From the NCBI GenBank assembly GCA_037447655.1, contig JBBHKE010000771.1, positions 348,342 to 412,341 of the forward strand: a stretch of DNA of 64,000 bases, written 5' to 3'. Under the pieces are notes generated by a model. That model searched no databases. It saw only the letters and a program-made list of their open reading frames with translations, and was not told the origin of the DNA. Shown here piece after piece: positions 22,631 through 32,639 of this stretch. The stretch's first letter is position 1, and every line of letters begins with the position of its first letter. The position numbers were made by a program, and so were the translations under genes. The DNA is from Zygnema cylindricum (lineage: Eukaryota > Streptophyta > Zygnematophyceae > Zygnematales > Zygnemataceae).

Positions 22631-23079
22631 TGCATTTCCCCCCCAGCTGGTTGTGACTGATGGATTTGTGCGTAACGACCTGTTGCAAATATGAGGCCTA
22701 AAACAAATGAGAGAGATTGAGGGTCCATAACACAACCCGCAAAAATGAATCGCTGTCGTTTTGTGAGACCACGACCTGTTGCAAATCCGAGGCCTAAGAC
22801 AAATAAGAGAGATTGAGGGTCCATGACACGACCTAAAAAGATAAATCGTTGTCGTTTTGTGAGACCATGTGTAGTAGTAGTGTTGGGAACGAAATACATA
22901 AGGTGTTCTTGTTCTGTGGCTGTAGGTTCATCTTGGCCGCTGTGTGAATATTGTATGAGCACGCCAGGCCCATCACTAGAGAAAGTATGAGAGTGTGGAT
23001 AAAACACTAAAGAAGGGAGAACTTTGAGTGGCTGACCTGAGAAGTTAATATTGTAATTCCGCTGGTGATCAAGGTGCAA
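22609..23079 (-). pseudogene. Methyltransferase C-terminal part of G1 (motif X, duplicated)
   Basis: This frame continues the methyltransferase downstream of a frameshift. It reads TEQEHLMYFVPN and then LTKRQRFIFLGRVMDPQSL, which fits the terminal motif IX/X region of DNMT3-like C5 methyltransferases, where an R-Q-R-x-L-L-G block returns the chain to the AdoMet site. A 96-bp in-frame tandem duplication (22677-22868) gives two copies of that block. G2 and G3 have one. A 65-bp tandem duplication upstream shifts the frame, separating this part from the main domain. Confidence 0.7.
22677..22868 (-). repeat. 96-bp in-frame tandem duplication of methyltransferase motif X
   Basis: Units 22677-22772 and 22773-22868 both begin gacctgttgcaaat. 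96 bases is 32 codons, so the frame is kept. The units differ at several positions, so the duplication is not the newest event. Each unit encodes one LTKRQRFIF...GRVMDPQSL block. Confidence 0.9.
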
Positions 23080-24032
23080 GGGAGAACTTTGATTGGTTTA
23101 CTTGAGACGTTAATGTTGTAATTCGGCGAGTGATCAAGCTGTAGGCATATTTGGACTTTGTGAAATCGAAGAAGTGCAGTCTGAATATCGGTAAGAAAGG
23201 ATCTGACATAAAGATTTCTTTCTCTAAAGCGACCAATATCAATCATGTTGGTCCATTTAGATCGGACCCAATGAGCTAAGGACCCGTGACGAGCGCCATC
23301 AATGATAAGAAAAAGACTAATTAATGTTTCTATCCGTTTGTAATCAGCTAACACTGTAGGTCGAATATCGTTATAGGCTGCCACGTTTTCCAAAATATAT
23401 CCCAATGGTCGATCTAATGATTGCAAAAAATGCATGATACAAAGTAATTCAAAGAAAAGTTTAGTGCGAGGATCAGCTAAGCCGAGATCTTTGCGTGCTC
23501 TTGACATGTCGTGACACTCCCAACCCGCATAAAAAAGATTGATTAGTTCCACATCGAGGAGGTGTTGATTGCTTATCAATCGAATATCTTGAGGCAAGGC
23601 CGTATGCATGTGAGCAAAGGCAGATTTGGGGAAAAGATCTGGATATTTTTTGTTTAAAAGATTACAGTGATGTGTTTGGGCTTTCCAAGCTAAAGGGTCA
23701 GTGTCAACTAAGTAGTAGTGCTTGATAAGTACTTCGTTGCGAAAGCATGAGTGTAGAGAGGTACCTATGCTTGCGAATAGGTATAAAATAACCAGACTAT
23801 CTTGATGAGGTTTGACTTTAATTGGCTTCCAATTGATGGGAAGAAATCCGAAAGGATCTACAAAAATGAAAAGAAAAGATAGAACTCGCGATAATGGAAT
23901 CTGAAGTGTGTGTTTGTACATGTGATCAAACTCGCGAGAATCATTTAAAAAACCTAGATTATCGAAAAGTTCAGGCAAAGAAAGACTGTCAGGCAAAATT
24001 TCCTTTGCGGATATAAAATGAAAAAATCTCAA
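23007..24032 (-). CDS. C5 DNA methyltransferase domain of gypsy G1
   Basis: A 341-codon open frame. Motif I (VILYLFASIGTSL, residues 81-93) is the AdoMet-binding loop. Motif II is YLVDTDPLA (107-115). Motif IV is AGWECHDMSRA (169-179), with the catalytic Cys at residue 173 (codon 23514-23516). A GLADPRTKLFFEL block (184-196) follows, then motif VI ENV (215-217), then GARHGSLAHWVRSKWTN (246-262), which fits motif VIII. The order I-IV-VI-VIII-X is that of DNMT1/DNMT3 enzymes, not the rearranged DRM type, and spacing is closest to DNMT3. The residue before the catalytic Cys is Glu instead of Pro. The domain sits between protease and RT in the Pol polyprotein. The family role would be cytosine methylation of DNA, perhaps the element's own copies. 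Confidence 0.8.
   Translation of the reverse strand: MRFFHFISAKEILPDSLSLPELFDNLGFLNDSREFDHMYKHTLQIPLSRVLSFLFIFVDPFGFLPINWKPIKVKPHQDSLVILYLFASIGTSLHSCFRNEVLIKHYYLVDTDPLAWKAQTHHCNLLNKKYPDLFPKSAFAHMHTALPQDIRLISNQHLLDVELINLFYAGWECHDMSRARKDLGLADPRTKLFFELLCIMHFLQSLDRPLGYILENVAAYNDIRPTVLADYKRIETLISLFLIIDGARHGSLAHWVRSKWTNMIDIGRFRERNLYVRSFLTDIQTALLRFHKVQICLQLDHSPNYNINVSSKPIKVLPCTLITSGITILTSQVSHSKFSLL
23016..23145 (-). repeat. 65-bp tandem duplication in G1 methyltransferase
   Basis: Units start at 23016 and 23081 with ggagaactttga. Both encode NYNIN-x-S-x-KP/QP-L/IKVLP-like peptides in different frames. 65 is not a multiple of three, so the duplication breaks the methyltransferase between motifs VIII and X. 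It explains why the main frame ends shortly after 23,080. Confidence 0.85.
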
Positions 24033-24354
24033 ATCCCACCGAATTTTCGAAATATGCTGGGACAGATTGGGTTGCGTGAGCCATAATGGGTTTGGGTTGT
24101 CGTGTTGAAATTAGTGGTAGACAAATTTTCTTTTACGGATAATTCGAAAGACGCTAAAAAAAAATCTAATTGTACATATCAACGCCGCCTCCTACTTTGA
24201 AAATAACATATTGCCCCACTAAACAATCATAATCACTATATTTAGTGACCAATGCGTGAGCACGGATTTTCGTAAAATCATATTTTGTACCATTTTGAAA
24301 CCTTAAACAGAGTGGATCCTTTGTAATGCCCAAAATTGGTTCGGTAGTTCCTGC

Positions 24355-24600
24355 TTATGTGAGTAAGCGTGTTGTGGTGGACTGAAGTTTATCAGCTATC
24401 AAACGTAGTTTTAGTGAAAAAGATGACCCAATAAAAATAGGTTTTGCACCGGTGTCCATAAGTGGTAGTGATGGTGTGACACCATGGACTGAAAATGCCC
24501 TCTTCCCATTATCCAAAAAACTAATATGTGGGTCAAGTGAATTTCGCTTTTCGCCATAGATTGGCCTAAGAGCGTCCATATTACGATTCATCTGTAAAGT
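24355..24600 (-). pseudogene. Gypsy G1 aspartic protease
   Basis: The frame reads VHGVTPSLPLMDTGAKPIFIGSSF. Asp-Thr-Gly with hydrophobic flanks is the retropepsin active site. The G2 copy has PLMDTGAKRVILGCSY at the same place. The frame ends at 24,355 after STTRLLT. The stretch 24,033-24,354, between protease and methyltransferase, is collinear with G2 but holds stops. Confidence 0.8.
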
Positions 24601-24879
24601 TTATATTGCTACAGATGGGATCGATGAGGGGGTAGGTTTAAGATTGGGAGAATCAAGAAATCACAGTAGATAGAATACACAATTTTTCCTTAACCTTATG
24701 TTTGTCTTGGATAGAGCGGTCAAGAATATTGAGTGCTCCACCATGATGGTGGAAGCGGTTTTGGGCAAGTTAGTTACAATCTCTTTATAGAATGATTATA
24801 AGAGACGCGTGCTTGATTGTTTACCTTCGCGATTGTGATCAAATGTTCCATTTTTAAACGTGGTGGCTCGCTTTTGGAT

Positions 24880-25959
24880 GGTTGGATGTCGTTAAACTCG
24901 ACCACCTAGCTTAGGAAGATGGACAACTGTACGGGCCATACTAGTTAGGTGAGTTGGCGGTTTCATTTGAGCCATAAAGGCTGCAAACTGGTCTTTGATC
25001 ATAGCGGCCATTTGAGTTTGCATTTTTTTTTTTTTTTTTCTCTCCGAGACCCTTTTGGTGGGGAGCTTTTTTCTGGCACTTTAAATGGTTTGACTTCTGT
25101 GGCATAATAGCCAGTATTCCACCATTTCAAATCTGATTTTCATACGAAATTTAGGGTTTTTAATGTGACAACGATACAAAAAAGTGGCCGGTCTAATTGC
25201 AGTGTGTATAGGTCTGAAATTAATCCGGACACATCCAAGCATCATGCACGGTCTTGCTACATCGAAAACAAATCCTATTGGATGGTTGATTTGGTGGGGT
25301 TCCCATGGCTGGGACCCTTGTGACCGATTATTCGGCCCCAAGTTACGAGGATTTGGTGAATTGAAATGGTTAGGTTCTTTTTGAGGGGCTTTAGGTCTCT
25401 CGTGGGCCTTCCACCAACAATTTGTCATCTCGTATTCTATGGTCTATTGAGCTATCTGGTCAAAAGTAAATTTGAGACTGTAATTTTGGGTAAGATGGTT
25501 TTGAATAAATTTCTTTCACTTGAAAAAAAAATGTACAACAAACTTCTGGACAGTTTCAGCATCTGATATTAGATCGCGTAACGCTTCGCGCAAGGTTTCC
25601 ATGCGAGCTCGTAAAGCAGTGGCAGTTTCGCCCGGTTAACGCTCAAAATTCATTAATTTCTTCACTTAGTTAAGATTTTGCATACGATACTCTTTTTGTA
25701 ACAAATTAAACATTAGGGTGAGAGGGTCTGGTAACGGGATAGTAAACCCTGGTCGTATCGAGACGGCGGCTCGGGCTGCAATGGCATATTAGAGGGGAAC
25801 CTCCGCCAGAGCCAGGTAAAGAACATTGCTAACCGCATGTAAGACCTCGAGAATAGCAGCTTGAAAAAAAAAATTCTGCTTGACCTATGGCCTCGAGCGT
25901 ACCAGCAAACTGTGGAGAATATTCGTTTATCGCAAATATGCCATCGCACTTGGGAGAAT
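24880..25959 (-). pseudogene. Gypsy G1 Gag (C-terminal part, degenerate)
   Basis: Aligned with G2 Gag (35,220-36,250). Recognisable blocks are the PYRMQNLN/EFERxP-like stretch near 25,620-25,700, the EMTNCWWKAHERPKAPQKE segment ending the capsid region (25,370-25,440), and the region near 25,160-25,260 that corresponds to the CCHC zinc knuckle of G2, here corrupted. A T-run at 25,027-25,039 marks a low-complexity spacer. Many stops break it. Confidence 0.7.
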
Positions 25960-27008
25960 ATAAGGTATGGGCAAAACTATAACTCTAAGACCTCTGTCGG
26001 TCCTCAGAGTAGGTAGCTCACACGAAGCCTCTAGGATAAGCGTGACCCTTTTGTGTTTTAGCAAGAATAACTACCACCCTGACAGACAAAAACTTTGACC
26101 ACCTTCACCCTGTGAAAGCAAGACTCTGCTGAGTCGATAGCAAAAAGAATCTATAAATTTGCTCCACTGAGTAGTAAGTTATGAAAGGTAAAACTTGACA
26201 TTTTGTACAGAAGCTCTCTGGGAGAGAGGGTCCTATCTATGTAATTTTTCTAAGTCCTATCTCTCTCTAAAACTCTATCTACAAAAGTACGCCACCAATC
26301 ATAATACTGTATCGTACAGAAATGTACAGGCGCCGATGTACTTTCTATACGGCCATTGTACGACATGGCGAATAAGTCGACACATGTCATTTTAGATTCG
26401 ATCTTGAAATCCCTAAAGATGTCGTATACCAATATGCTTGTGCCACGTGTCATTCAATGTGACGTTGACCGCAAACCGCCGAAAACTAATCCACAATCTT
26501 GGCATGCCTCGCGACTGTTTGATTAAAACGGATTTCAATTGTAGTCGTCATAAATACTTGCGCGATATTTGTTTCGCCTTCGTAACGAATTCCGCGGTAT
26601 GTGTTTCGCATATTCCAAACGCCGTACATTACAAACTGCTTCTATGCCCAAATATCCTGTTAAATGAAATGACCTACGTGTATAGATTTATCTATTTATT
26701 CAACCCTATATCGTAAAACTTTGATTCTAGTCTAATTGGTTAAGGCTACCGGCTAGAGTAAACTTTGACGGATATATGTACCAGGTTCAAATATTGGGTT
26801 CGTCAAGTTCTATTTTGGTAAATCTACCAATCTAAAGTTTGTCATCGTCTAGATAGCATAGGCAGCCATGGCTCTATCTCCCTCTCCAACTTTTAGTGAT
26901 TGCGACAAATGTGGGAGCTGGAGAGAGGAGTTAGAGGCAAACTGCATGTGATTCTTTTCTGCATTTTACACAACCTACAAAATACTAAAATAACCTTTAA
27001 TTTTTACA
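25960..27008 (-). repeat. Family-T copia LTR inserted in gypsy G1 Gag
   Basis: Matches the E element LTR over its length: a left block with acgaagcctctagg (26,014), the ccaccctgacag block, the GTAC-rich core (26,305-26,370), the tRNA-like sequence (26,720-26,800), the purine-rich gagagaggagttagag block and right end ttttaca. G1 Gag lies on both sides and is uninterrupted in G2 (36,250-36,280). The flanks agaat (25955-25959) and agaac (27009-27013) may be a target duplication. The left end is uncertain and may include a primer site, so it need not be a pure solo LTR. Confidence 0.7.
26720..26806 (+). promoter_or_regulatory. tRNA-like A-box/B-box sequence in family-T LTR
   Basis: On the plus strand, tagtctaattggttaaggct (26728-26747) fits the A-box consensus and ggttcaaatat (26784-26794) is a slightly degraded B-box. 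The LTR runs on the minus strand, so the motif is antisense to the retrotransposon, as in the other family-T copies. Confidence 0.55.
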
Positions 27009-27506
27009 AGAACCATGAAGGTAACGCCCGAGAAAAGAGAAAACGATACGCATGTTAACTCTATCTTGATAACGGAAAGCTAGATCTCGCATTTCAGTGT
27101 CGAATAACATTGGAAAATGAGATAAACTCAAAGTATGCTTTATTCCGGAAAAGCTAAATTGAAGTTTACTAGGATTATCCATCGGTGTGGAGGACATCGA
27201 AAGAGAAGAGTTAGTCGAATTGAAAGCCTGAATCAATGTTAACAGAGACCAAAAAGAAAGAAAACCTGAATCGGGTTCCTTTTCTTTATCAACCTCTTCC
27301 ACAAGTAGAGTGGATAAAATGGATTACAAAGATAAGACGGTGGGTAAATCTAAACGAGTAGAAGACCCTCTAGATTGAATTAAAGGACTTAACGTCAAAA
27401 GAACCGAAATTGATAAATTCAATTGATTCAAATTTGATGAACGGAAAGTTTCAACACTACGTGTAGATCCGTATGAGTGGTCTAGATTATCCCAATCAGT
27501 GGGCAT
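27009..27506 (-). pseudogene. Gypsy G1 Gag N-terminal part
   Basis: Starts MPTDWDNLDHSYGSTRS at 27506, matching the G2 start near 36,767 (MPTD, stop, DNVDYFFGTTRS). This conserved start marks the beginning of Gag just inside the 5' LTR. A frameshift near 27,320 leads to a second frame (26997-27302). The copia LTR then cuts the gene. No known domain is visible, as expected for a gypsy matrix-like region. Confidence 0.65.
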
Positions 27507-28291
27507 AAAAATGACTGAGATAAAAACCTAATCCGCTAATAGATATGCCTTATACGACGTGTAGCAAATGCCATACCATTCCACATACGTAGGAAACAAT
27601 CTCAACCAGTCTCTAACAAGGCCAAGATGGCCAAATCTGGTCAAGAGGTCGCTTTTACCGAAACCTCTACCTTGTAAACGACTGGGCAAGGCAGAAAAAC
27701 CACATCTATAAAGGCAGAAAATTGCTAAACAAACACCAAGAGGTGTAGATTTAAAGTTCTAAAGACAGAAAATAGTTCTATCCAAGGCCACCAACAGCCA
27801 GATCTAACAATAAAATTCCACGCCAAACAGTTAATAATAAAAACACAAGACCACTCATAGCTAGATGACAAGCATAAAAAGCGTCGACAGTGCAGATGCT
27901 CGATACAATTTAGACGAATGGGACCCAATCCACTCACGTACCCTCTAAACGATCAACAAGTATTCTGACACGCGCTTGTATCCGCAAGGTATTGTGAACT
28001 TACAAACCAATCTTTGCAATTTGGTGATTGCCAAGGGTGAACAGCGGTTGTTCGCTCCAATATGAGTTTTGCAGAGCTCTAAATAAAAAACGAATATGCT
28101 CTACTATCTCCACTTTTGGGTGAAGTATGTCACAATGTGAAAGATCGATGCATTCGATCAACAACGAGCTAGCAAGAAAACCCTAAATACCGAAATTAAT
28201 GTAGCATATTCTTGGTTAAAAAACTGGCCAATGAGATATTTAGGTCAACTAACAAGCAAACAATAATAAAAATCGCAAAACTATTTATATA

Positions 28292-28324
<33 letters not shown>

Positions 28325-28325
28325 A

Positions 28326-28416
<91 letters not shown>

Positions 28417-29835
28417 AGTTTATTTTTTTAAGCAAACAAGTACAACTTAGAATAACATTCCAATATGCAAGGATCTATTACCCGATCACACACACACATA
28501 CATACAAAAATAATGTAAAATTCAAATAAGAAAAAATAAAGAAAAACTGGCAATTTTAAATTGTACAGAATATAGAAAAATTGTCAATGTAACATTGCGG
28601 AATATAACATCACAGACAATGTTAAATCGCATACAATAAAACAAAAGCGACAATGACAAATTACACGTAATAGAAAGTGACACAATTTTAAAATCACAAT
28701 AATATTAAGCCAACGGATAGCCACTAGGCTCTTTGGTCAGTTTATATTCCTTACAGAAGTTCAATAAATAAAGATTTAACCTAATATCACAACGCATAAA
28801 CTGAAAATGTAGCAATCTGCTAGCAAGTCTAAAATAACTAGATTTAGTTACACACAAAACATGTAACGGAAGCGAACCCTTATTTAATTTCACCAGTAAA
28901 CCACACAAACAAACCCAAAACTGTCCAATCTTAATCCAAGGTTCAGCAACAGCCTGAGAAAGAAGGTTGAGCAGCAATCTACTTGATACGACGAGAGAAA
29001 AAGTGAAAGGAAACTGGCTAGGCTTAAGCGTGAGCCGCGTTGATTAAATTGCAAGGCATATTACAAGAAAATGTGAGTTCGAGCTAGGTAGCAGAACGCT
29101 TAATTACCAAATAATAGTCACTAAACTATACTGACAACTTCACAAGAAAATAATAAAAGCAAAAGTCAAATCTTCAAAAAGAGAGAGAACGAAAAAATGA
29201 AAGCATGAATTCCTGTGCTCTTGAAATTGCGAGCACATAATTCACCTAAAATTCACTAAGTACAAAGTCTACAACTGAGCGTGTAACCTACTGTAGATAC
29301 ATGTGTTCCATGTAGTCGTCTGCGCCTAGTTTAGATTTTGGCCAAATGGCGACCAGAATCATATGCCTTGCGTTACAAAATCTACATCCTAAAGATAAAA
29401 ACCCTTCGTACGCTACATGTCAATGCGTGATACCTCCAAGGGTCCACAACTTAAAATAGATCAATAGTGTCGCCGTGTGCAGTTTGAATCTTGTTTGTTC
29501 GTTCTTCTTCGTCTTTAGCGGCCGTTAATGCCCATTCGAATTCGCAGTGGTTTTGACATACTTTCACGTTGGAGCTTCAGTTCGCCCATCGTACGTACAA
29601 AACTTTGTCTTGTTCGCGTGAATTTCGACGCCTAACGAATAGAGTTACAGACTTAAAACTGTTTGCGGGCTTCACGTCACCTGACGACTTCACGTACAGA
29701 ATCCAATCAGCCAGCCGGTTTCACGGCGTCAACGAAAATATGTATGGTCCTGTCTCTACTGAAACATACCAGAATATAAATTAGTGTGGCTAGTTTTTAC
29801 AGACCATTTTATGCCAGTTAAATGCAAGTCGGTTT
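27507..29835 (-). repeat. Gypsy-G LTR and leader between G1 and G2
   Basis: Collinear with 36,770-39,093 over more than 2 kb, with many indels. Shared blocks include ggcaaggcagaaaaaccacatctataaa (27,690), ccctctaaacgatcaac (27,941), ggtgattgccaagggtgaac (28,021) and the aattagtgtggc block near the outer edge (29,780). It lies downstream of G2 and upstream of G1 Gag, so it acts as LTR for both. The inner boundary and primer site were not resolved. It contains a TA microsatellite. Confidence 0.65.
28286..28413. repeat. (TA)n microsatellite
   Basis: About 128 bases of nearly pure TA dinucleotides with three small interruptions, inside the gypsy-G LTR. The G2 LTR has no comparable tract at the matching place (about 37,500-37,620), so it expanded after the copies split. 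Confidence 0.97.
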
Positions 29836-30495
29836 ATTCCCCCTTTTAGCTCTTTAGCGAGCAGAGGAGCTTGCGAACACGACTAGAAGCTCGCGACATC
29901 CGTGGCAAAACCATTGACTATCCAGAACTGCCAACAATGGTGGCACTAAACACTCCATGTTAAACCCGTGATTGCAATGATCACAAAGTAACATTGTAAG
30001 TTTCCTCGTTCAATCGATGACAAAAAATACATGCTGTCGCCTCCGTTATAGCCATCCGCATAGGATCCATATCCTGCGACAAATCTGGTAAACATCATGG
30101 AGCACAATTCTTGGAGTGCTGTCGAAAAGTCCTCGTGTCCTCTCTTTGTAATCTCAACATCCCGTTTGGATCCACCTCCATAATCCGTAGGATGTGTGCA
30201 GAAACATTTGTGTCCAAAGTGGCAAAAGATTGCTTGAAAGATAAACATAATCTTCCAAACAAAAAGGCTTCTGTTGCGGCCTTTAACTGCCGCTTCGAGT
30301 GGTGGCAAACCGAAATGTGTCTCGATGTTGGGCAATCTATAGTCTATTAAAAGCCATGGGCATTTCACGGGTAAAAAGCAAAGCAAGACGAGTAAGTTCT
30401 TCCAAAAAAAATAATGTCAAACATTAGTGGGAGAGGAAACTTGCATCTTTTTGAATATTGCAATCGAGAAATGGTTGTCGCCCAAATAAAACATA
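29836..30495 (-). other. Terminal region of G2 with unexplained 146-codon ORF (29946-30386)
   Basis: Between the integrase remnant and the LTR lies an uninterrupted 146-codon minus-strand frame, unusual in a region where other frames are broken. Its product begins MLCFLPVKCPWLLIDYRL, has several Cys/His residues in the middle (HFGHKCFCTHPTDYGGG) and ends in a hydrophobic stretch (CYFVIIAITGLTW). I recognise no family, and G1 lacks the segment. It could be a third ORF of the element, a captured piece or chance. A plus-strand frame (30111-30350) overlaps it and is probably a shadow. Confidence 0.4.
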
Positions 30496-31083
30496 TTACG
30501 GGTTGAAATTAGCCTTACTAGCTTGACTTGACATGTGATATCCCATGGAAATATAGCCGAGAGACTCGTCTTTAACCGAAATGTGTTTCTCTAAGCAATG
30601 CTTACGCAAGGCGCGCTTAAATGTCTGGACTGCACCTGCAGCTAGGCCATCGGCTTGGGGGTGATCCCGACTAGTACATTGATGATCAATGAGAGCCTCA
30701 TCAAGCATCTCTTGAAATTCTCCCGAAATTCTGTACCTTGAACCGTTGGGACCTCAGCTGAGAACCGTATCTCATAAGAATACTTTATTTAAAAGTTGCG
30801 GTGATTAACTTAATTTTCTTATGAGGCAAGGCTACAACTTCTACCCACTTACTGAAGTTTTTGATCATAATCATGATATACTGTTTTCCTCTACGTGAGA
30901 TGGGAAAAGCTCCGGCTAGATCAACAAACCATTGATAGAATAAATCCCTAATGGCTTAAGGTTGGAACGTAGTCTGCCGATTAAAGAAAGAAGTTTGGAG
31001 AGGGTCGCAAGTGGCACACTTGTGTAAAATAGCAACAACATTGGCTTACATTTCTGACCACCAATACTGTGCTTGAACTAGGC
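30496..31083 (-). pseudogene. Gypsy G2 integrase (degenerate)
   Basis: Pieces in family order: the zinc-site end HKCATCD near 31,000-31,025, the first catalytic Asp in WFVDLAGAFPISRRGKQY near 30,890-30,935, and the C-terminal core DHQCTSRDHPQADGL with AVQTFKRALRK near 30,600-30,690. The HPQADGLxERxxxT block normally contains the catalytic Glu. Here it reads LAAGAVQTF, so that Glu appears lost. Several frameshifts separate the parts. Confidence 0.75.
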
Positions 31084-31900
31084 TTAACGTCCGCTTGGTA
31101 CTATAGTGACCAAGCCTGTGTGAATTTGCTCAATTAGAGAAAGTCGCTCTGTAGGACGAGGGACGTGTCTATGGCTCCATCTGCCAACAACCAAACTAAA
31201 GATCATCCGAGCCAAAGGTAGTTTTGGCCCTCTTTTTAACTCTGTCTTCTTCGCCAGAGGTAGTACTGTCCTTAAGGTCTGGGTCGATAGAAATAGTATA
31301 AGAGGCCCATTACCCCAAAGATCTGTGGCGGGATAAGGCTTTGGAATAGAAGCCAGACAATAAGTAAGATAAGACTCTACTAACATGGCCAGAACATCCT
31401 CGACATCGAAATCTGTCGAACTCCGTTATCCGTCATACGAGCAAAGGATTTTGGGATATTCCGTCGGCATTTAGACTAAGCAGACTCGGTCGGTGAATTA
31501 TTTCAATGTCATATTCTTTTAGAATTAAAGCCCTTCGGGCTTGTTTCCTAGAAAGCTTATCGTTAATCATCAGCCAATGCAAGGGCTGATGATCAGTTAG
31601 GTGTGTGAAAGGTTTTCCATACATATAATGGAAGAAGTGAACGACTCCCAAAACCGCGGCTAGACACTCTCCTTCGTAGCTATTGTAATTTGATTCAACC
31701 CTGTTATTGCTTCTACTCGCATAAGTAACTCTCTGTTCACCTCTTTTTGTGTCAGGATGGCAGAATTCCGGGTTTTCCAAAATCTGTTTGGAGACAAAAA
31801 AAGAGTTTGTCATTGAAAGAGGAGAATTAGAGCACTCGATAAGGCGATTTCTTAATTTTTGAAATGCCAAAATCTGATCACGACCCCATGTAAAGGCCAC
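31084..31900 (-). pseudogene. Gypsy G2 RNase H and linker
   Basis: 31433-31900 is an open 155-codon RNase H: MAFTWGRDQILAFQKLRNRL, then VTYASRSNNRVESNYNSYEGECLAAV, VHFFHYMYGKPFTHLTDHQPLHWL with the catalytic Asp, and the exit block IIHRPSLLSLNADGISQNP. The Glu of EGECLA and the Asp of TDHQ are present. The linker ORF (31084-31386) leads to integrase and matches the G1 linker at 20,532-20,700. This is the best-preserved domain of G2. Confidence 0.85.
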
Positions 31901-31908
31901 TTCTTTCT

Positions 31909-32620
31909 TTAGAAAACGTTTAACGGAGGTGTGATTGTGATGAAATTAAACACGAATCTTGAATAACAATAAGCAAGTCCGAGAAAGGCTCGCAGACTTG
32001 TGAGGTTTGTGAGAGCTGGCAATTTAATTATTGCCTCTACCTTTGCTTCGAGAGAAGTGATCCCTTCAACCAAAATAAAATGGTCGAGTGAGGACACTCC
32101 CTCGGCTCCAAAGGTGCATTTTGCTGGATGACATTTTAATCTGACCATTTTTAGTCCAATCAATACCTATTCGATGTGAGTTGCGTGATCTTCAATAATA
32201 GCAGAGGCAATGATGAGGTCATCGATGTAACATCTAGCAAACTTAGAACCTCGAAACATAGAGTCCATGACTTTTTGAAATACCGCCGAATCATTTTTCA
32301 GTCCAAATAACATTACGACCCATTCCCATCGAGCGTCACTACCCGAAAGGCAGTTTTATGCTGATCTTTTTCCCCTGTCTCAATTTGATTCAATCATTGA
32401 CGGGGTCAAGGATACTAAAATACTTTGCTCAACCTACGTGATCAAATTTTTCTTCACACATTCGATATTCAGTAAAATTACCCTCGGAATCCTTTTTCCA
32501 AGGCATGACAGTGAGAGCTGGAAATGTGGAGTCTTCCTCCTCTAGTTCAACACATCGTGTGTCTACCTTCCCATATAGTTTTATGTTAGACGATGTTTTA
32601 GTTTAAATTTTAGGAAGTCA
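31909..32620 (-). pseudogene. Gypsy G2 reverse transcriptase (YIDD intact)
   Basis: The active site reads FARCYIDDLIIAS (near 32,205-32,245), where G1 has YIDY. Downstream, MVRLKCHPAKCTFGAEGV and SLRAFLGLAYCYSRF (31,909-32,163) are the connection region typical of gypsy RTs. Upstream blocks to about 32,600 align with the G1 fingers but contain stops and a short deletion. Confidence 0.85.
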
Positions 32621-32639
32621 TCTTCAAAGATATTGACAT

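Larger units (their letters stand above)
20381..29835 (-). mobile_element. Gypsy retrotransposon G1 with DNA methyltransferase (integrase lost)
   Basis: A Ty3/gypsy-type element on the minus strand. From right to left it reads LTR (~27.5-29.8 kb), Gag N-terminus, an intruding copia LTR, Gag, protease, DNA cytosine methyltransferase, RT, RNase H and a linker. It stops at 20,381, where the integrase should begin, against copia debris. G2 at 30-39 kb is a second copy with the same order. The LTR at 27.5-29.8 kb lies between the two copies and could serve both. Frameshifts and tandem duplications inactivate the copy. Confidence 0.85.

Noticed and set aside
25960-27008. 5' LTR of gypsy G1
   Set aside because: Although next to Gag, it matches copia family-T LTRs. 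Gag continues on its other side (27,009-27,506), and G2 lacks it.
28286-28413. A structured regulatory element
   Set aside because: It is a simple (TA)n microsatellite.
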